64,000 nucleotides of DNA, from the NCBI RefSeq assembly GCF_000295935.2, contig NZ_ALWO02000033.1, positions 62,001-126,000 of the forward strand, written 5' to 3'. Under the pieces are notes generated by a model. That model worked only from the letters and a program-made list of their open reading frames with translations, had not been told where the DNA came from and did no database searches. Below, in pieces: positions 43,150 to 51,708 of the stretch. Every line of letters starts with the position of its first letter. Positions within the stretch are counted from its first letter, which is position 1. The stretch comes from Indibacter alkaliphilus LW1 (GTDB lineage: Bacteria; Bacteroidota; Bacteroidia; Cytophagales; Cyclobacteriaceae). The position numbers were made by a program, and so were the translations under genes.

Positions 43150-46100
43150 ATGGATCTGATAAAATTATCCTTACGCAAACCCATATCGGTCATGGTGGTG
43201 ATTTTGGCCATTGGATTTTTTGCTTTTCTCACCATACGCAGCATGCCGATTGACATTTTTCCAAAAGTCGGTGTTCCCACGATCTACGTAGCCCAGCCTT
43301 ATGGGGGACTTTCACCAGAACAGATGGAAGGCTATCTCAGCTCGGTCTATGAACAGCATTTTATCTACATCACAGGCATATCTTCCATGGAATCCCGCTC
43401 TGTGCAGGGTATGTCATTGATCAAATTGCAGTTTCACGAAGGGACTGATATGGCAGAATCCATGGCGCAGGTGGTGGCACAGGTGAACCGAGCAGGAGGA
43501 AAAATGCCTCCCGGTACCATTGCGCCTTTTGTGGTACGCTATGATGCGGGGAATGTACCTGTTGGCCAGTTGGTGTTCAGTTCCGAGAGCAGAAGTCTTT
43601 CTGAAATCCAGGATTTGGCTGTAAACCGAGTTCGTCCCATGTTCTCCTCCTTGCCCGGCGTGTCCTCTCCTCCTCCTGTGGGTGGTAACCAAAGGAGTAT
43701 TGTGGTGGACATTGATCCTGAAAAATTGAGAAGTTACCGACTCTCCACCGAAGATGTGGTGGAAGCCATTGCCAATGGGAATCGTTTGGTTCCTTCTGGA
43801 AGTATCCGGATTGATGATACAGAATATTTGGTCAGACCCAATAGCGTAGTGGAGAATTTCAAGGAATTGGAAAACATTCCTATTCACAACCAAAGAGGTC
43901 CAACGGTTTACTTGAAAGATTTGGCTGAGGTGAAAAACAGTGCCGACATCGCTACTGGTTATGCCTTGGTCAATGGTCAGCGCTCGGTCTATATCCCAGT
44001 GACCAAAAGATCAGATGCTTCGACTTGGACAGTGGTAAAAAACATCAAAAATGCACTTCCCGCCATGCGGGATGCTGTGCCCGAAGATATCAAAGTGGAA
44101 TATGCCTTTGACCAATCCGGTTATGTGATCAAGTCTTTGAGAAATATCCTGACGGAAGGCCTGATCGCATCAATACTGACAGGCCTGATGGTTTTGGTCT
44201 TTTTGGGTGATTGGCGAAGTGGTCTGGTAGTAGTCATGACGATTCCTCTGGCACTTTTATCTTCCATTGTCTTCCTGAATCTCACGGGTCAGACACTCAA
44301 CATCATGACCTTGGTTGGGTTGGCCCTTTCCATTGGGGTTTTGGTAGATGAAGCCACGGTGACGATTGAAAATATTCACCGCCATCTGGAAATGGGGAAA
44401 AGCCTGCCCCGATCCATCATGGATGGCACAAGGGAGATCGTAATCCCCAAACTCCTGATTGTATTCAGCATCTTGGCCGTATTTGTCCCTTCATTTTTTA
44501 TGTCCGGAGTACCAAGATCCATGTTTATGCCCCTTTCCCTTGCTGTGGGCTTTGCCATGATCGCTTCCTTCATCCTTTCCCAGTCCTTTGTACCGGTAGT
44601 TGCCAATTGGCTTTTGGATAAAAAGTCTTTGGAAAAACAAGCTGAAAAGCAAAAAGGAGGCAGGTTTGACCGAATTCAGGAAAGGTATCAAAAAACCTTG
44701 AGCCGCTTGCTCCAGCAGAGCAAATTGACAGTGGCTTTTTATGGGGTGCTTTCCTTGCTTTCAGTGGCAGGCTTATACCTTTTGATCGGAACAGAGATTT
44801 TTCCGCAGGTAGATGCAGGGCAGTTTCTGGTAAGGATCAATGCCAAAGAAGGCACAAGGATAGAACAGACCGAAAGGCTCACCCAGCGTTTTTATAAGGA
44901 GTTGGAAGTCTTGACAGGAAAAGGCAACATTGAAATCAGTTCGGGATTTGTAGGCACAATTCCTTCCGCATATCCTGCATCCACCACATACATTTGGAAC
45001 TCAGGCCCTCAGCAGGCTGTACTCACCGTGAAGCTGAAAGAAGGAAGTGGTATCAAAGTAGCTGAACTCAAAGAAGATATCCGTCAGATGGTTTCAGAGA
45101 AATTGCCGGAGTTGCGTATCAGTTTTGAACCAGCTGACATTGTAGATCAAGTCATGTCCATGGGAGCAAGCAATCCCTTAGAAGTGGCTGTTACGGGCAA
45201 AGACCTCAAAGAAACTCGGGGTTTTGCAGAAAAAATCAGATCCAACCTACAGCAAATCGCTTACCTCAGGGATGTGCAAATTGCCCAGCCTTTGGACTAC
45301 CCCACTTTGGATGTGAACATTGACCGCATACAGGCCGGTCAACTCGGTCTCACTGCTGATGATGTAGGTAGGTCCATGATTTCAGCTACCAATTCCAGTA
45401 GGTTTACCAGACCGGTTTATTGGTTGGACAAAAATTCCGGGAACGCCTATCAGGTACAGGTGGAAATCCCTCAATACACCATGAATTCGCAGGAAGACTT
45501 GGAAAACATCTTCCTTCCGCGAGTAGGTGAAAGCAACAACCGACTCGGAGATGTGGCGAGAATCAGTCCAAGTCTTTCCCAAGGAGAGGTGGTTCGGCTC
45601 AACCAACAGCGCATGGTTTCAGTCACGGCCAACCTACATGACAAGACCATTGGCTCTGCACGCAAAGACATAGAAAATGCCATTGATGCTGCTGGAGAAA
45701 AACCAAGGGGCCTCAACGTGCTTGTCAGGGGACAAATGGAGTTTTTGGAAGAAACGCTTTCCGAATTGCAGACAGGATTGATCATTGCTGTATTTGTGAT
45801 TTTCCTGATGTTAGCAACCAACTTCCAGTCCTTTAAGGCTGCTTTATCTACACTTTCTACTATTCCAGCAGTGGCAGTGGGTTCACTTTTGTTTTTACTC
45901 CTCTTCGGTGCGACGTTGAATATACAATCCTATATGGGTTTGATCATGGCTCTGGGTGTATCGGTAGCCAATGCCATTCTCTTTACGACCTTTGCGGAGG
46001 AGGAAAGAAAAAAACATGGCGATGCGCTAAAAGCAGCAAAAGCCGCTGGAAAGAGCAGGTTAAGACCGATTTTGATGACCAGTATTTCCATGATTGTAGG

Positions 46101-46299
46101 TTTGATTCCTTTGGCAGTTGGTGGCGACCAAACTGCACCTCTGGGCATAGCCGTGATTGGTGGACTCTTGTTTTCAACCGTTACGACTTTGTTGATCATG
46201 CCGTCTGTGTATTCCCGCTTGCTGAAAAATGCCAGCATAGCACCTGTTTCTTTAGATCCTTATGATGCAAAATCTAACCATTATGAATCAAATAGCTAA
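43150..46299 (+). CDS. RND efflux pump permease with altered proton-relay residues
   Basis: This 1049-residue inner-membrane pump of the AcrB/MdtC superfamily has twelve helices in two halves and two large periplasmic domains. In TM4 the relay reads VLVDEATVTIEN (Asp at about 400, then Glu rather than Asp). In TM10, where AcrB has SAKNAIL, this protein has SVANAIL, so the relay lysine is replaced by alanine. A coherent RND subfamily shows this pattern, so it is probably functional with another proton path. Substrate unknown. Operon order is TolC, pump, adaptor. Confidence 0.92.
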   Translation: MDLIKLSLRKPISVMVVILAIGFFAFLTIRSMPIDIFPKVGVPTIYVAQPYGGLSPEQMEGYLSSVYEQHFIYITGISSMESRSVQGMSLIKLQFHEGTDMAESMAQVVAQVNRAGGKMPPGTIAPFVVRYDAGNVPVGQLVFSSESRSLSEIQDLAVNRVRPMFSSLPGVSSPPPVGGNQRSIVVDIDPEKLRSYRLSTEDVVEAIANGNRLVPSGSIRIDDTEYLVRPNSVVENFKELENIPIHNQRGPTVYLKDLAEVKNSADIATGYALVNGQRSVYIPVTKRSDASTWTVVKNIKNALPAMRDAVPEDIKVEYAFDQSGYVIKSLRNILTEGLIASILTGLMVLVFLGDWRSGLVVVMTIPLALLSSIVFLNLTGQTLNIMTLVGLALSIGVLVDEATVTIENIHRHLEMGKSLPRSIMDGTREIVIPKLLIVFSILAVFVPSFFMSGVPRSMFMPLSLAVGFAMIASFILSQSFVPVVANWLLDKKSLEKQAEKQKGGRFDRIQERYQKTLSRLLQQSKLTVAFYGVLSLLSVAGLYLLIGTEIFPQVDAGQFLVRINAKEGTRIEQTERLTQRFYKELEVLTGKGNIEISSGFVGTIPSAYPASTTYIWNSGPQQAVLTVKLKEGSGIKVAELKEDIRQMVSEKLPELRISFEPADIVDQVMSMGASNPLEVAVTGKDLKETRGFAEKIRSNLQQIAYLRDVQIAQPLDYPTLDVNIDRIQAGQLGLTADDVGRSMISATNSSRFTRPVYWLDKNSGNAYQVQVEIPQYTMNSQEDLENIFLPRVGESNNRLGDVARISPSLSQGEVVRLNQQRMVSVTANLHDKTIGSARKDIENAIDAAGEKPRGLNVLVRGQMEFLEETLSELQTGLIIAVFVIFLMLATNFQSFKAALSTLSTIPAVAVGSLLFLLLFGATLNIQSYMGLIMALGVSVANAILFTTFAEEERKKHGDALKAAKAAGKSRLRPILMTSISMIVGLIPLAVGGDQTAPLGIAVIGGLLFSTVTTLLIMPSVYSRLLKNASIAPVSLDPYDAKSNHYESNS

Positions 46300-47413
46300 A
46301 CATATGACCCCATTCACTTGGATGATTTTAGCAATGCTATTTTCCTGTAATTCATCAGAAAATTCAGGTGAAGCTGTACAGGAAGAAAAATTGTATGAAA
46401 CCATCACCCTTCAGCAGGAAGACCTCAAGGGCAGCATCAGTCTCCCTGGGGAACTCAAGTCCTTTGAATCTGTCGCTATCTATCCAAAAATCACAGGATA
46501 TGTACAAAGCATAAAGGTAGATCGTGGTTCCAAAGTGAAAAAAGGTGAGGTGATCGCACAGATCGAAGCGCCGGAAGTCATGGCAGAGTTGTCTGCTGCC
46601 AAAGCCAAAGTATTGCAGGCTGAGGGCTTCGCACAATCTGCTACATCCAAGCTTTCAACGACCAAAGATCAATACGACAGAATCCAAAAAACGGCTCAAA
46701 CACCCGGAACAGTTTCCGCTTCGGATTTGCTGCGAATAGAAAATCAGCTTAAAGAAGAAGAGGCCAACGCTGCCTCAGCCCAATCTGCTTTGGAAGCGGC
46801 CAAATACCAGTTGCAGGCAGCACAGCAGATGGCTAACTACCTGACGATTCGTGCCCCTTTTGACGGAATGGTGACTGAGCGAAATGTGCATACAGGGACA
46901 TTTGTGAGTGCTCAGTCCGGAGACAAACCCATGTTCCGAATGGAGATGAATGATGTCTTGCGCTTGGAAATCCCTGTTCCGGAATCTTATTCGGGATTGG
47001 ACTTTGGGAGCGACAGCCTTTCTTTCACGCTAAATACACAATCTGGAAAAAGCTTCAAGGCCAAGGTCAGCCGTCAATCCGGCAGTCTTCAAAATGCCAG
47101 CAGGACAGAAATCATCGAAGCCGATGTTCCCAATAAGGAAGGTGCTTTGAAAGCAGGAAGCTTTGCCCAAGTGAAGGTAAATTATAAAAAAGAAGGCTCC
47201 ATAATGATCCCTAATGCTGCCTTGATCACTAGCATGGAAGACCGTTTTGTAGTCAAAGTGGTGAATGGAGAAGCACAGAGGGTTTCAGTAAGAAAAGGAA
47301 TATCCAAAGACGGGCAGACCGAAATCTTCGGTGACCTGCAAGCAGGAGATATTATACTTAAAAACCCTTCTGAGACGATTCAAAGTGGGGACAGGGTGAC
47401 TGTTGGCCTTTGA
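46262..47413 (+). CDS. RND efflux periplasmic adaptor (membrane fusion lipoprotein)
   Basis: The 383-residue adaptor joins the pump to the outer-membrane channel. A lipoprotein signal ends MLFSC (Cys at about 29). It is followed by the biotinyl-lipoyl half GYVQSIKVDRGSKVKKGEV, a helical hairpin with coil (about 105-185), the second lipoyl half (APFDGMVTERNVHTGTFV) and a beta-barrel. The first ATG at 46262 overlaps the pump gene by 38 bases. ATG at 46283 and 46304 are alternatives. Its stop codon at 47411 lies within a decayed type-B hairpin. Confidence 0.9.
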   Translation: MMQNLTIMNQIAKHMTPFTWMILAMLFSCNSSENSGEAVQEEKLYETITLQQEDLKGSISLPGELKSFESVAIYPKITGYVQSIKVDRGSKVKKGEVIAQIEAPEVMAELSAAKAKVLQAEGFAQSATSKLSTTKDQYDRIQKTAQTPGTVSASDLLRIENQLKEEEANAASAQSALEAAKYQLQAAQQMANYLTIRAPFDGMVTERNVHTGTFVSAQSGDKPMFRMEMNDVLRLEIPVPESYSGLDFGSDSLSFTLNTQSGKSFKAKVSRQSGSLQNASRTEIIEADVPNKEGALKAGSFAQVKVNYKKEGSIMIPNAALITSMEDRFVVKVVNGEAQRVSVRKGISKDGQTEIFGDLQAGDIILKNPSETIQSGDRVTVGL

Positions 47414-47435
47414 GGTTTCCAAAAAACCGAAGGTC
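47405..47435. repeat. Decayed type-B REP hairpin overlapping the adaptor stop codon
   Basis: GGCCTTTGAGGTTTCC followed by AAAAAACCGAAGGTC matches the type-B hairpins at 40630-41605 with several substitutions. It contains the last codons and TGA of the adaptor gene, and the following TTTATTGA also matches the linker of the tandem repeat. Confidence 0.7.
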
Positions 47436-47453
47436 TTTATTGATGAAAAAAAG

Positions 47454-47566
47454 TTTCACGCAACGGACGCAACGGTAACGCAACGATCGCAGCGAGGAAA
47501 ACCATAAATCAAAAGTAGAACTCACATTGCGGTCGCCGCGAATTTCTTGGCGTCCGTTGCGTGAAA
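47454..47566. repeat. GC-rich interspersed repeat, copy 1 (17-bp terminal inverted repeats)
   Basis: The 17-bp arm starting TTTCACGCAACGG (47454-47470) and its exact reverse complement (47550-47566) bound a 113-bp element, with inner GCAACGATCGCAGCGAGG. It ends 17 bases before the small beta-barrel gene. A degenerate second copy lies in the same orientation after that gene. Confidence 0.8.
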
Positions 47567-47583
47567 AATCAAAACCAAACCTT

Positions 47584-47952
47584 ATGAAAAAGTCCTTATT
47601 AATGCTATTTACAATTTTGCTAATTTCTAATGTTAATGCACAGGAGGAAGAGAAATACAGTAAAGTGGATTTTGCTTTAGAAGGCATGGCAGGCATAGCA
47701 TTCGGAAAGAACTTTACCTCTTTCAATGTGGGAGGTCCCAGCTTACTCCTAAACGTAAACCAGAAAGTCAAAATAGGTTTTGGTGCGCTTCCTTCATTTT
47801 ATATTAGAGATGGAAAAACCGGAGCCAAGCTTGGAGTTGCGCCTCGATTAGATATCAAAAATTGGGTATTCTTTGTGCCCTTCTATCATTTTGATACAAC
47901 TGATGAATGGCTTTGGTCTGTAGGTGTTGGGTATAAGTTTCATAAGAAATAA
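47584..47952 (+). CDS. Small secreted beta-barrel-like protein, unknown function
   Basis: The 122-residue protein has a signal peptide MKKSLLMLFTILLISNVNAQ and a mature part of alternating polar and hydrophobic strands with a C-terminal WSVGVGYKFHKK. Such an ending is common in small outer-membrane barrels and porin-like proteins of Bacteroidota. I chose the ATG at 47584; the frame upstream lies inside a repeat. The gene sits between two copies of a GC-rich repeat, as if it were a cassette. Function unknown. Confidence 0.6.
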   Translation: MKKSLLMLFTILLISNVNAQEEEKYSKVDFALEGMAGIAFGKNFTSFNVGGPSLLLNVNQKVKIGFGALPSFYIRDGKTGAKLGVAPRLDIKNWVFFVPFYHFDTTDEWLWSVGVGYKFHKK

Positions 47953-47954
47953 TA

Positions 47955-48069
47955 GTTTCTCGCGGCGGTCGCGACGGTGAAGCAACGATCGCAGCGAAGT
48001 AAAACATAAATTTAAAGTAAAACTCACGATGCGGTCGCTGCGAGTCTCTTTGCGCTCGTTGCGTGAAAC
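47955..48069. repeat. GC-rich interspersed repeat, copy 2 (degenerate)
   Basis: It aligns with 47454-47566 in direct orientation over its full length. GCAACGATCGCAGCGA and TTGCGTGAAA are identical, while the left arm has diverged (TTTCTCGCGG). It starts 3 bases after the small barrel gene. Confidence 0.75.
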
Positions 48070-48085
48070 AATTAAAAATCTTCGA

Positions 48086-48101
48086 TACCGTACGTACGGT
48101 A
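48086..48101. repeat. 16-bp palindrome with core CCGTACGTACGG
   Basis: TACCGTACGTACGGTA is a perfect palindrome sharing its 12-bp core with the one at 10392-10407. It lies 22 bases before the TSUP permease ATG, so it could be an operator as well as a repeat. Confidence 0.6.
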
Positions 48102-48123
48102 CCAAAGGTTAAAACAATGTACC

Positions 48124-48897
48124 ATGGAAATCATCATCATCTCCCTCACCGCTTTCCTAGTAGCCATCCTGACCTTCTTTTCAGGCTTTGGCTTGGGAAC
48201 GATATTGACGCCAGTGTTTATGATTTTCTTTCCAGTTGACATAGCTGTTGCCTTGACTGGCGTGGTGCATTTTTTCAACAACATCTTCAAATTAATTCTG
48301 GTAGGCAGAAATGCAGATAAATCAGTCCTGATCCGATTTGGAATCCCCGCAGTGATTGCTGCTTTTGCGGGTTCCTGGGTGCTCTTGAATATCTCTGATC
48401 TGGAACCGCTCTTCAGTTATGAAATGTTTGGCCGAACCCTTATAGTCGAGCCTGTGAAATTCATCATCTCTATATTACTGATCATTTTTGCTTTGATGGA
48501 CTTGATTCCCTATTTCCAAAATCTCCAATTCGGAAAAGAGAAATTACCGTTTGGAGGTGCATTGAGTGGATTTTTCGGAGGACTATCTGGAAATCAAGGA
48601 GCCTTGCGATCGGCTTTTTTGATCAAGGCTGGATTGTCCAAAGAGGCTTTTATCGGGACGGCGGTAGTGGTATCAACATTTGTGGACTTCACTAGGCTCA
48701 GTGTCTATGCGACCCGATTTGCCCAAACAGACCTCAGTGAGAACATCCAACTGGTAACAATTGCCACACTTTCTGCGATTGCTGGGGCATATTTGGGGAA
48801 TAAGCTTTTGAAAAAAGTGACCTTGAAGTTTTTGCAGGTGACTGTTGCCATCATGTTGATTTTGATCTCTCTTGCTTTGGGAGCAGGGTGGATTTGA
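48124..48897 (+). CDS. TSUP family permease (TauE/SafE-like)
   Basis: The 257-residue membrane protein has about eight helices in two repeats. The conserved glycine-rich loops are FSGFGLGTILTPVFMIFFP (first half) and FGGALSGFFGGLSGNQGALR (second half). Family members move sulfite, sulfoacetate or other anions across the inner membrane. The next gene, a Crp/Fnr regulator, starts about 24 bases downstream on the same strand. Substrate unknown. Confidence 0.85.
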   Translation: MEIIIISLTAFLVAILTFFSGFGLGTILTPVFMIFFPVDIAVALTGVVHFFNNIFKLILVGRNADKSVLIRFGIPAVIAAFAGSWVLLNISDLEPLFSYEMFGRTLIVEPVKFIISILLIIFALMDLIPYFQNLQFGKEKLPFGGALSGFFGGLSGNQGALRSAFLIKAGLSKEAFIGTAVVVSTFVDFTRLSVYATRFAQTDLSENIQLVTIATLSAIAGAYLGNKLLKKVTLKFLQVTVAIMLILISLALGAGWI

Positions 48898-48921
48898 TTG
48901 AAAACTCTGTTAATTAGATGT

Positions 48922-49497
48922 ATGAATTCAGAATCCAACTCTCTCTTTGACTATTTCTCCCAATTCCAAAAACTCAACCCAAAAGCTGAGGAAGCTATAA
49001 GTGAAATTTGTTCTGATGTCCATGTTCCCAAAAATAGGGATCTCCAACCTATCGGACATACTTGCCGGACGATCTATTTTGTCAAAAAAGGTTTGTGCAG
49101 GACATATTACTACAAAGATGGGCTGGACATTACAGAGTCTTTTGCTTTTGAAAATTCTTTGATTGCCCGGGTGGAGAGCCTTTTTACAGGTATACCAAGC
49201 AAAAAAGGTATACAGACTCTGGAGAATTCTGAATTTATAGGAATCTCGTCCCCTGCTCTTTTTGATCTCTATGATCAATTCCCTGAGATTGAACGGCTCT
49301 TTAGGAAGATTTTTGAAGCTGCTTATGTGGATACTGTAAATAGGATTGAAAGCATACAGTTTCATACCGCTGAGGAAAGGTATAAAGATTTAATCAGAAA
49401 TTCCCCAGATCTCCTACAACGCGTACCTCTCAAGCACATCGCTTCCTATTTGGGTATTACTCAGGTAAGTCTTAGCAGAATCAGGGCAAAATATTGA
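48922..49497 (+). CDS. Crp/Fnr family transcriptional regulator
   Basis: This 191-residue protein has an N-terminal cyclic-nucleotide-binding-like beta-barrel (about 30-110) and a C-terminal winged helix with LKHIASYLGITQVSLSRIRAKY as the recognition region. The cNMP pocket motif is not conserved and there are no clustered N-terminal cysteines, so it is not an Fe-S Fnr. The ATG at 48922 is preferred to the TTG at 48898. Such short regulators are common in Bacteroidota. It may control the adjacent transporter genes. Confidence 0.85.
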   Translation: MNSESNSLFDYFSQFQKLNPKAEEAISEICSDVHVPKNRDLQPIGHTCRTIYFVKKGLCRTYYYKDGLDITESFAFENSLIARVESLFTGIPSKKGIQTLENSEFIGISSPALFDLYDQFPEIERLFRKIFEAAYVDTVNRIESIQFHTAEERYKDLIRNSPDLLQRVPLKHIASYLGITQVSLSRIRAKY

Positions 49498-49576
49498 CCC
49501 CAAAGGTTAAGGCACCAGTCTTTTTTAACATTTGTAAAAGGAATCTCAATCCCTATTTCCCACTTTTGTCCTCGTT

Positions 49577-50797
49577 ATGGAAAAAGTAAAACTCGGCCTA
49601 AAGGAAAACTGGAAGCAATTTACCCTATTGGTGATTATTAATGCCTTCGTGGGTGGAATGGTGGGTCTGGAAAGAAGCGTCCTGCCACAGATCGCGGAGG
49701 AGGAGTTCGCCATTGCGGCAAAGACGGCTATCCTTTCTTTCATTATCGTTTTTGGAATAGTAAAAGCCATTTCCAATTATTTTGCCGGGACATTTGCCAA
49801 TAAAATCGGGAGGAAAAACCTATTAGTGATAGGCTGGATTTTTGGGCTTCCCGTTCCTTTTATCCTGATGTACGCCCCTAGCTGGGACTGGATTGTAGCT
49901 GCCAATGTCCTATTGGGAATCAACCAAGGATTGTCTTGGAGCAGTACTGTGGTAATGAAAATTGACCTTGTGGGAGAGAAGCAACGAGGCTTTGCCATGG
50001 GGCTCAATGAATTTGCAGGATACTTGGCGGTGGCCGCTGTAGCTTTTCTTACCGGGTATATAGCCGGAGAGTATGGATTAAGGCCTTATCCTTTTATTCT
50101 TGGAATCGGGCTTGCCGTATTGGGTTTGTTGGGTAGTATTTTCTTCATCAAAGATACTTCTAAGCATGTACAGGCTGAAAATAAGGTCAGCAATATTTTA
50201 CGTCTGGAAAACACCTTTTGGGAAACTACTTGGAAACATCCTAACCTGGGAGCAGTGACACAAGCGGGATTGGTCAACAACCTCAATGACGGTATGGCCT
50301 GGGGGTTGTTTCCCATTTTATTGGCAGGCAAAGGTTTTAATTTAGAAGCTATAGGAATTGTTACCGGGGTTTACCCTGCAGTCTGGGGATTTGGGCAATT
50401 ATTTACAGGAAAAATGGCAGATCTTTATTCAAAAAAAATGTTGTTGGTCATTGGGATGTTGTTGCAGGGGCTTGCATTGTTCATCTTTCCCTGGGCAGAA
50501 TCCCTATATCATTATATCGCCCTTGCTGCTGTATTGGGTTGGGGTACTGCAATGGTTTACCCAACATTCCTGGCAACTGTCGCAGAAAACACCCATCCTG
50601 AGGACAGAGCAGGGTCAGTTGGTGTTTTCAGACTTTGGAGAGATTTGGGATATGCGATAGGAGCAATTTTGACGGGTATCCTAGCTGATGCATTTGGGCT
50701 GGAAGTTTCCATTTTAACAGTCGCATTTTTAACTGTTATTTCAGCTTTATCGATTCTGTGGAGAATGGTGCCTATAAATACTCTTAAACATGACTGA
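49577..50797 (+). CDS. Major facilitator superfamily transporter
   Basis: The 406-residue protein has twelve helices. The loop 2-3 motif ANKIGRKNLLVIGW (about 74-87) and the loop 8-9 equivalent (GKMADLYSKKMLLVIG) are typical MFS signals, and charged helices suggest a proton-linked carrier. VVLNIGVN-like specificity motifs for known drug pumps are absent. It lies 79 bases after the Crp/Fnr gene on the same strand. Substrate unknown. Confidence 0.88.
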   Translation: MEKVKLGLKENWKQFTLLVIINAFVGGMVGLERSVLPQIAEEEFAIAAKTAILSFIIVFGIVKAISNYFAGTFANKIGRKNLLVIGWIFGLPVPFILMYAPSWDWIVAANVLLGINQGLSWSSTVVMKIDLVGEKQRGFAMGLNEFAGYLAVAAVAFLTGYIAGEYGLRPYPFILGIGLAVLGLLGSIFFIKDTSKHVQAENKVSNILRLENTFWETTWKHPNLGAVTQAGLVNNLNDGMAWGLFPILLAGKGFNLEAIGIVTGVYPAVWGFGQLFTGKMADLYSKKMLLVIGMLLQGLALFIFPWAESLYHYIALAAVLGWGTAMVYPTFLATVAENTHPEDRAGSVGVFRLWRDLGYAIGAILTGILADAFGLEVSILTVAFLTVISALSILWRMVPINTLKHD

Positions 50798-50859
50798 TTC
50801 AATTCCTTCAAAGGATCAAGCCTTATTTTCTTCCCATGAGCTAATTACCAATTTATTGT

Positions 50860-51630
50860 CTATTCAATAAATAGTGTTTTTCGAATACTCGAAAAAGGTC
50901 CATCAAGCTCTTTCCCATCTCTTCTGACCAAATTTAAAGTCAATTGGTATTCTCCCTTTGGAAGGTTGGCTACCCTGACAGGAGTGACTTCCTGGATTTC
51001 ATATTGGAATTCATTCAGACTGATCTGAACTTTCAATCTATCCAAATTGATATCCCCACCTACCAAAAGAAAATCGATTGTCACCTCTTCCCCCTCCTTG
51101 AATTTTGTGTTGTTTGAGGGAATATTCAAAGCAAGATAAGGTTCAGCTTGATAGGGAAAAGGTCTGGTCTCCCCTACCATAAAATCCCTGTCAACAAAAT
51201 TTCCAAACTCCTTTAATGCCAGTCCCTCTTCATCTACTAAATATCCAACCGCTCTGTAGGTGCCTTCATTAAGCTCTCTTTGAAAAATAGGAGAATTGTA
51301 TCCTACTGGATCACCTGAATTAAGTATCATTTTCAATTGAAAACCCGCCATTCCAGATTCAAAAGGATAATTTTTGATATTGAATTCAAAAGGGATTTTA
51401 CCTGGTCTGAATTTCTGATTACCCAATGGAGAATACATTTCGATGACAGCATCTGGATAGTCGTTTTTCTCCTCATAAAAATAAAAACTGATCTCGGGTC
51501 GCTCCACAGCTATACTATCAGTTTCAGGCTCATTGAGGATCACCATTTCCTCCTTCTTTTCACGGGAAGATTCGCATGCAAACAAAAATGAAACTGCAAT
51601 CAGAATAATGGGAAGTAGTTGTTTTCTCAT
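50860..51630 (-). CDS. Predicted lipoprotein with beta-sandwich repeats
   Basis: This 256-residue protein has a lipoprotein signal ending LLFACESS (Cys at about 19). Two similar beta-rich segments (about 55-150 and 165-255) look like immunoglobulin-like folds. The first contains GNQKFRPGKIPFEFNIKNYP and the second NTKFKEGEEVTIDFLLVGG. It is likely periplasmic or surface located. Function unknown. It is divergent from the oxygenase gene. Confidence 0.65.
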   Translation of the reverse strand: MRKQLLPIILIAVSFLFACESSREKKEEMVILNEPETDSIAVERPEISFYFYEEKNDYPDAVIEMYSPLGNQKFRPGKIPFEFNIKNYPFESGMAGFQLKMILNSGDPVGYNSPIFQRELNEGTYRAVGYLVDEEGLALKEFGNFVDRDFMVGETRPFPYQAEPYLALNIPSNNTKFKEGEEVTIDFLLVGGDINLDRLKVQISLNEFQYEIQEVTPVRVANLPKGEYQLTLNLVRRDGKELDGPFSSIRKTLFIE

Positions 51631-51708
51631 GGATTTGTAGGCTAGAAAGCTAAATTATTTAATTTTAGCTGAAAATGGCTTAACTTTCGAAGTAAAATAA
51701 ACCAAAGT

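Noticed and set aside
47358-47771. A minus-strand open frame across the adaptor end and the small barrel gene
   Set aside because: Its protein is the GC-rich repeat and the antisense of real genes. The same repetitive sequence recurs in the second copy.
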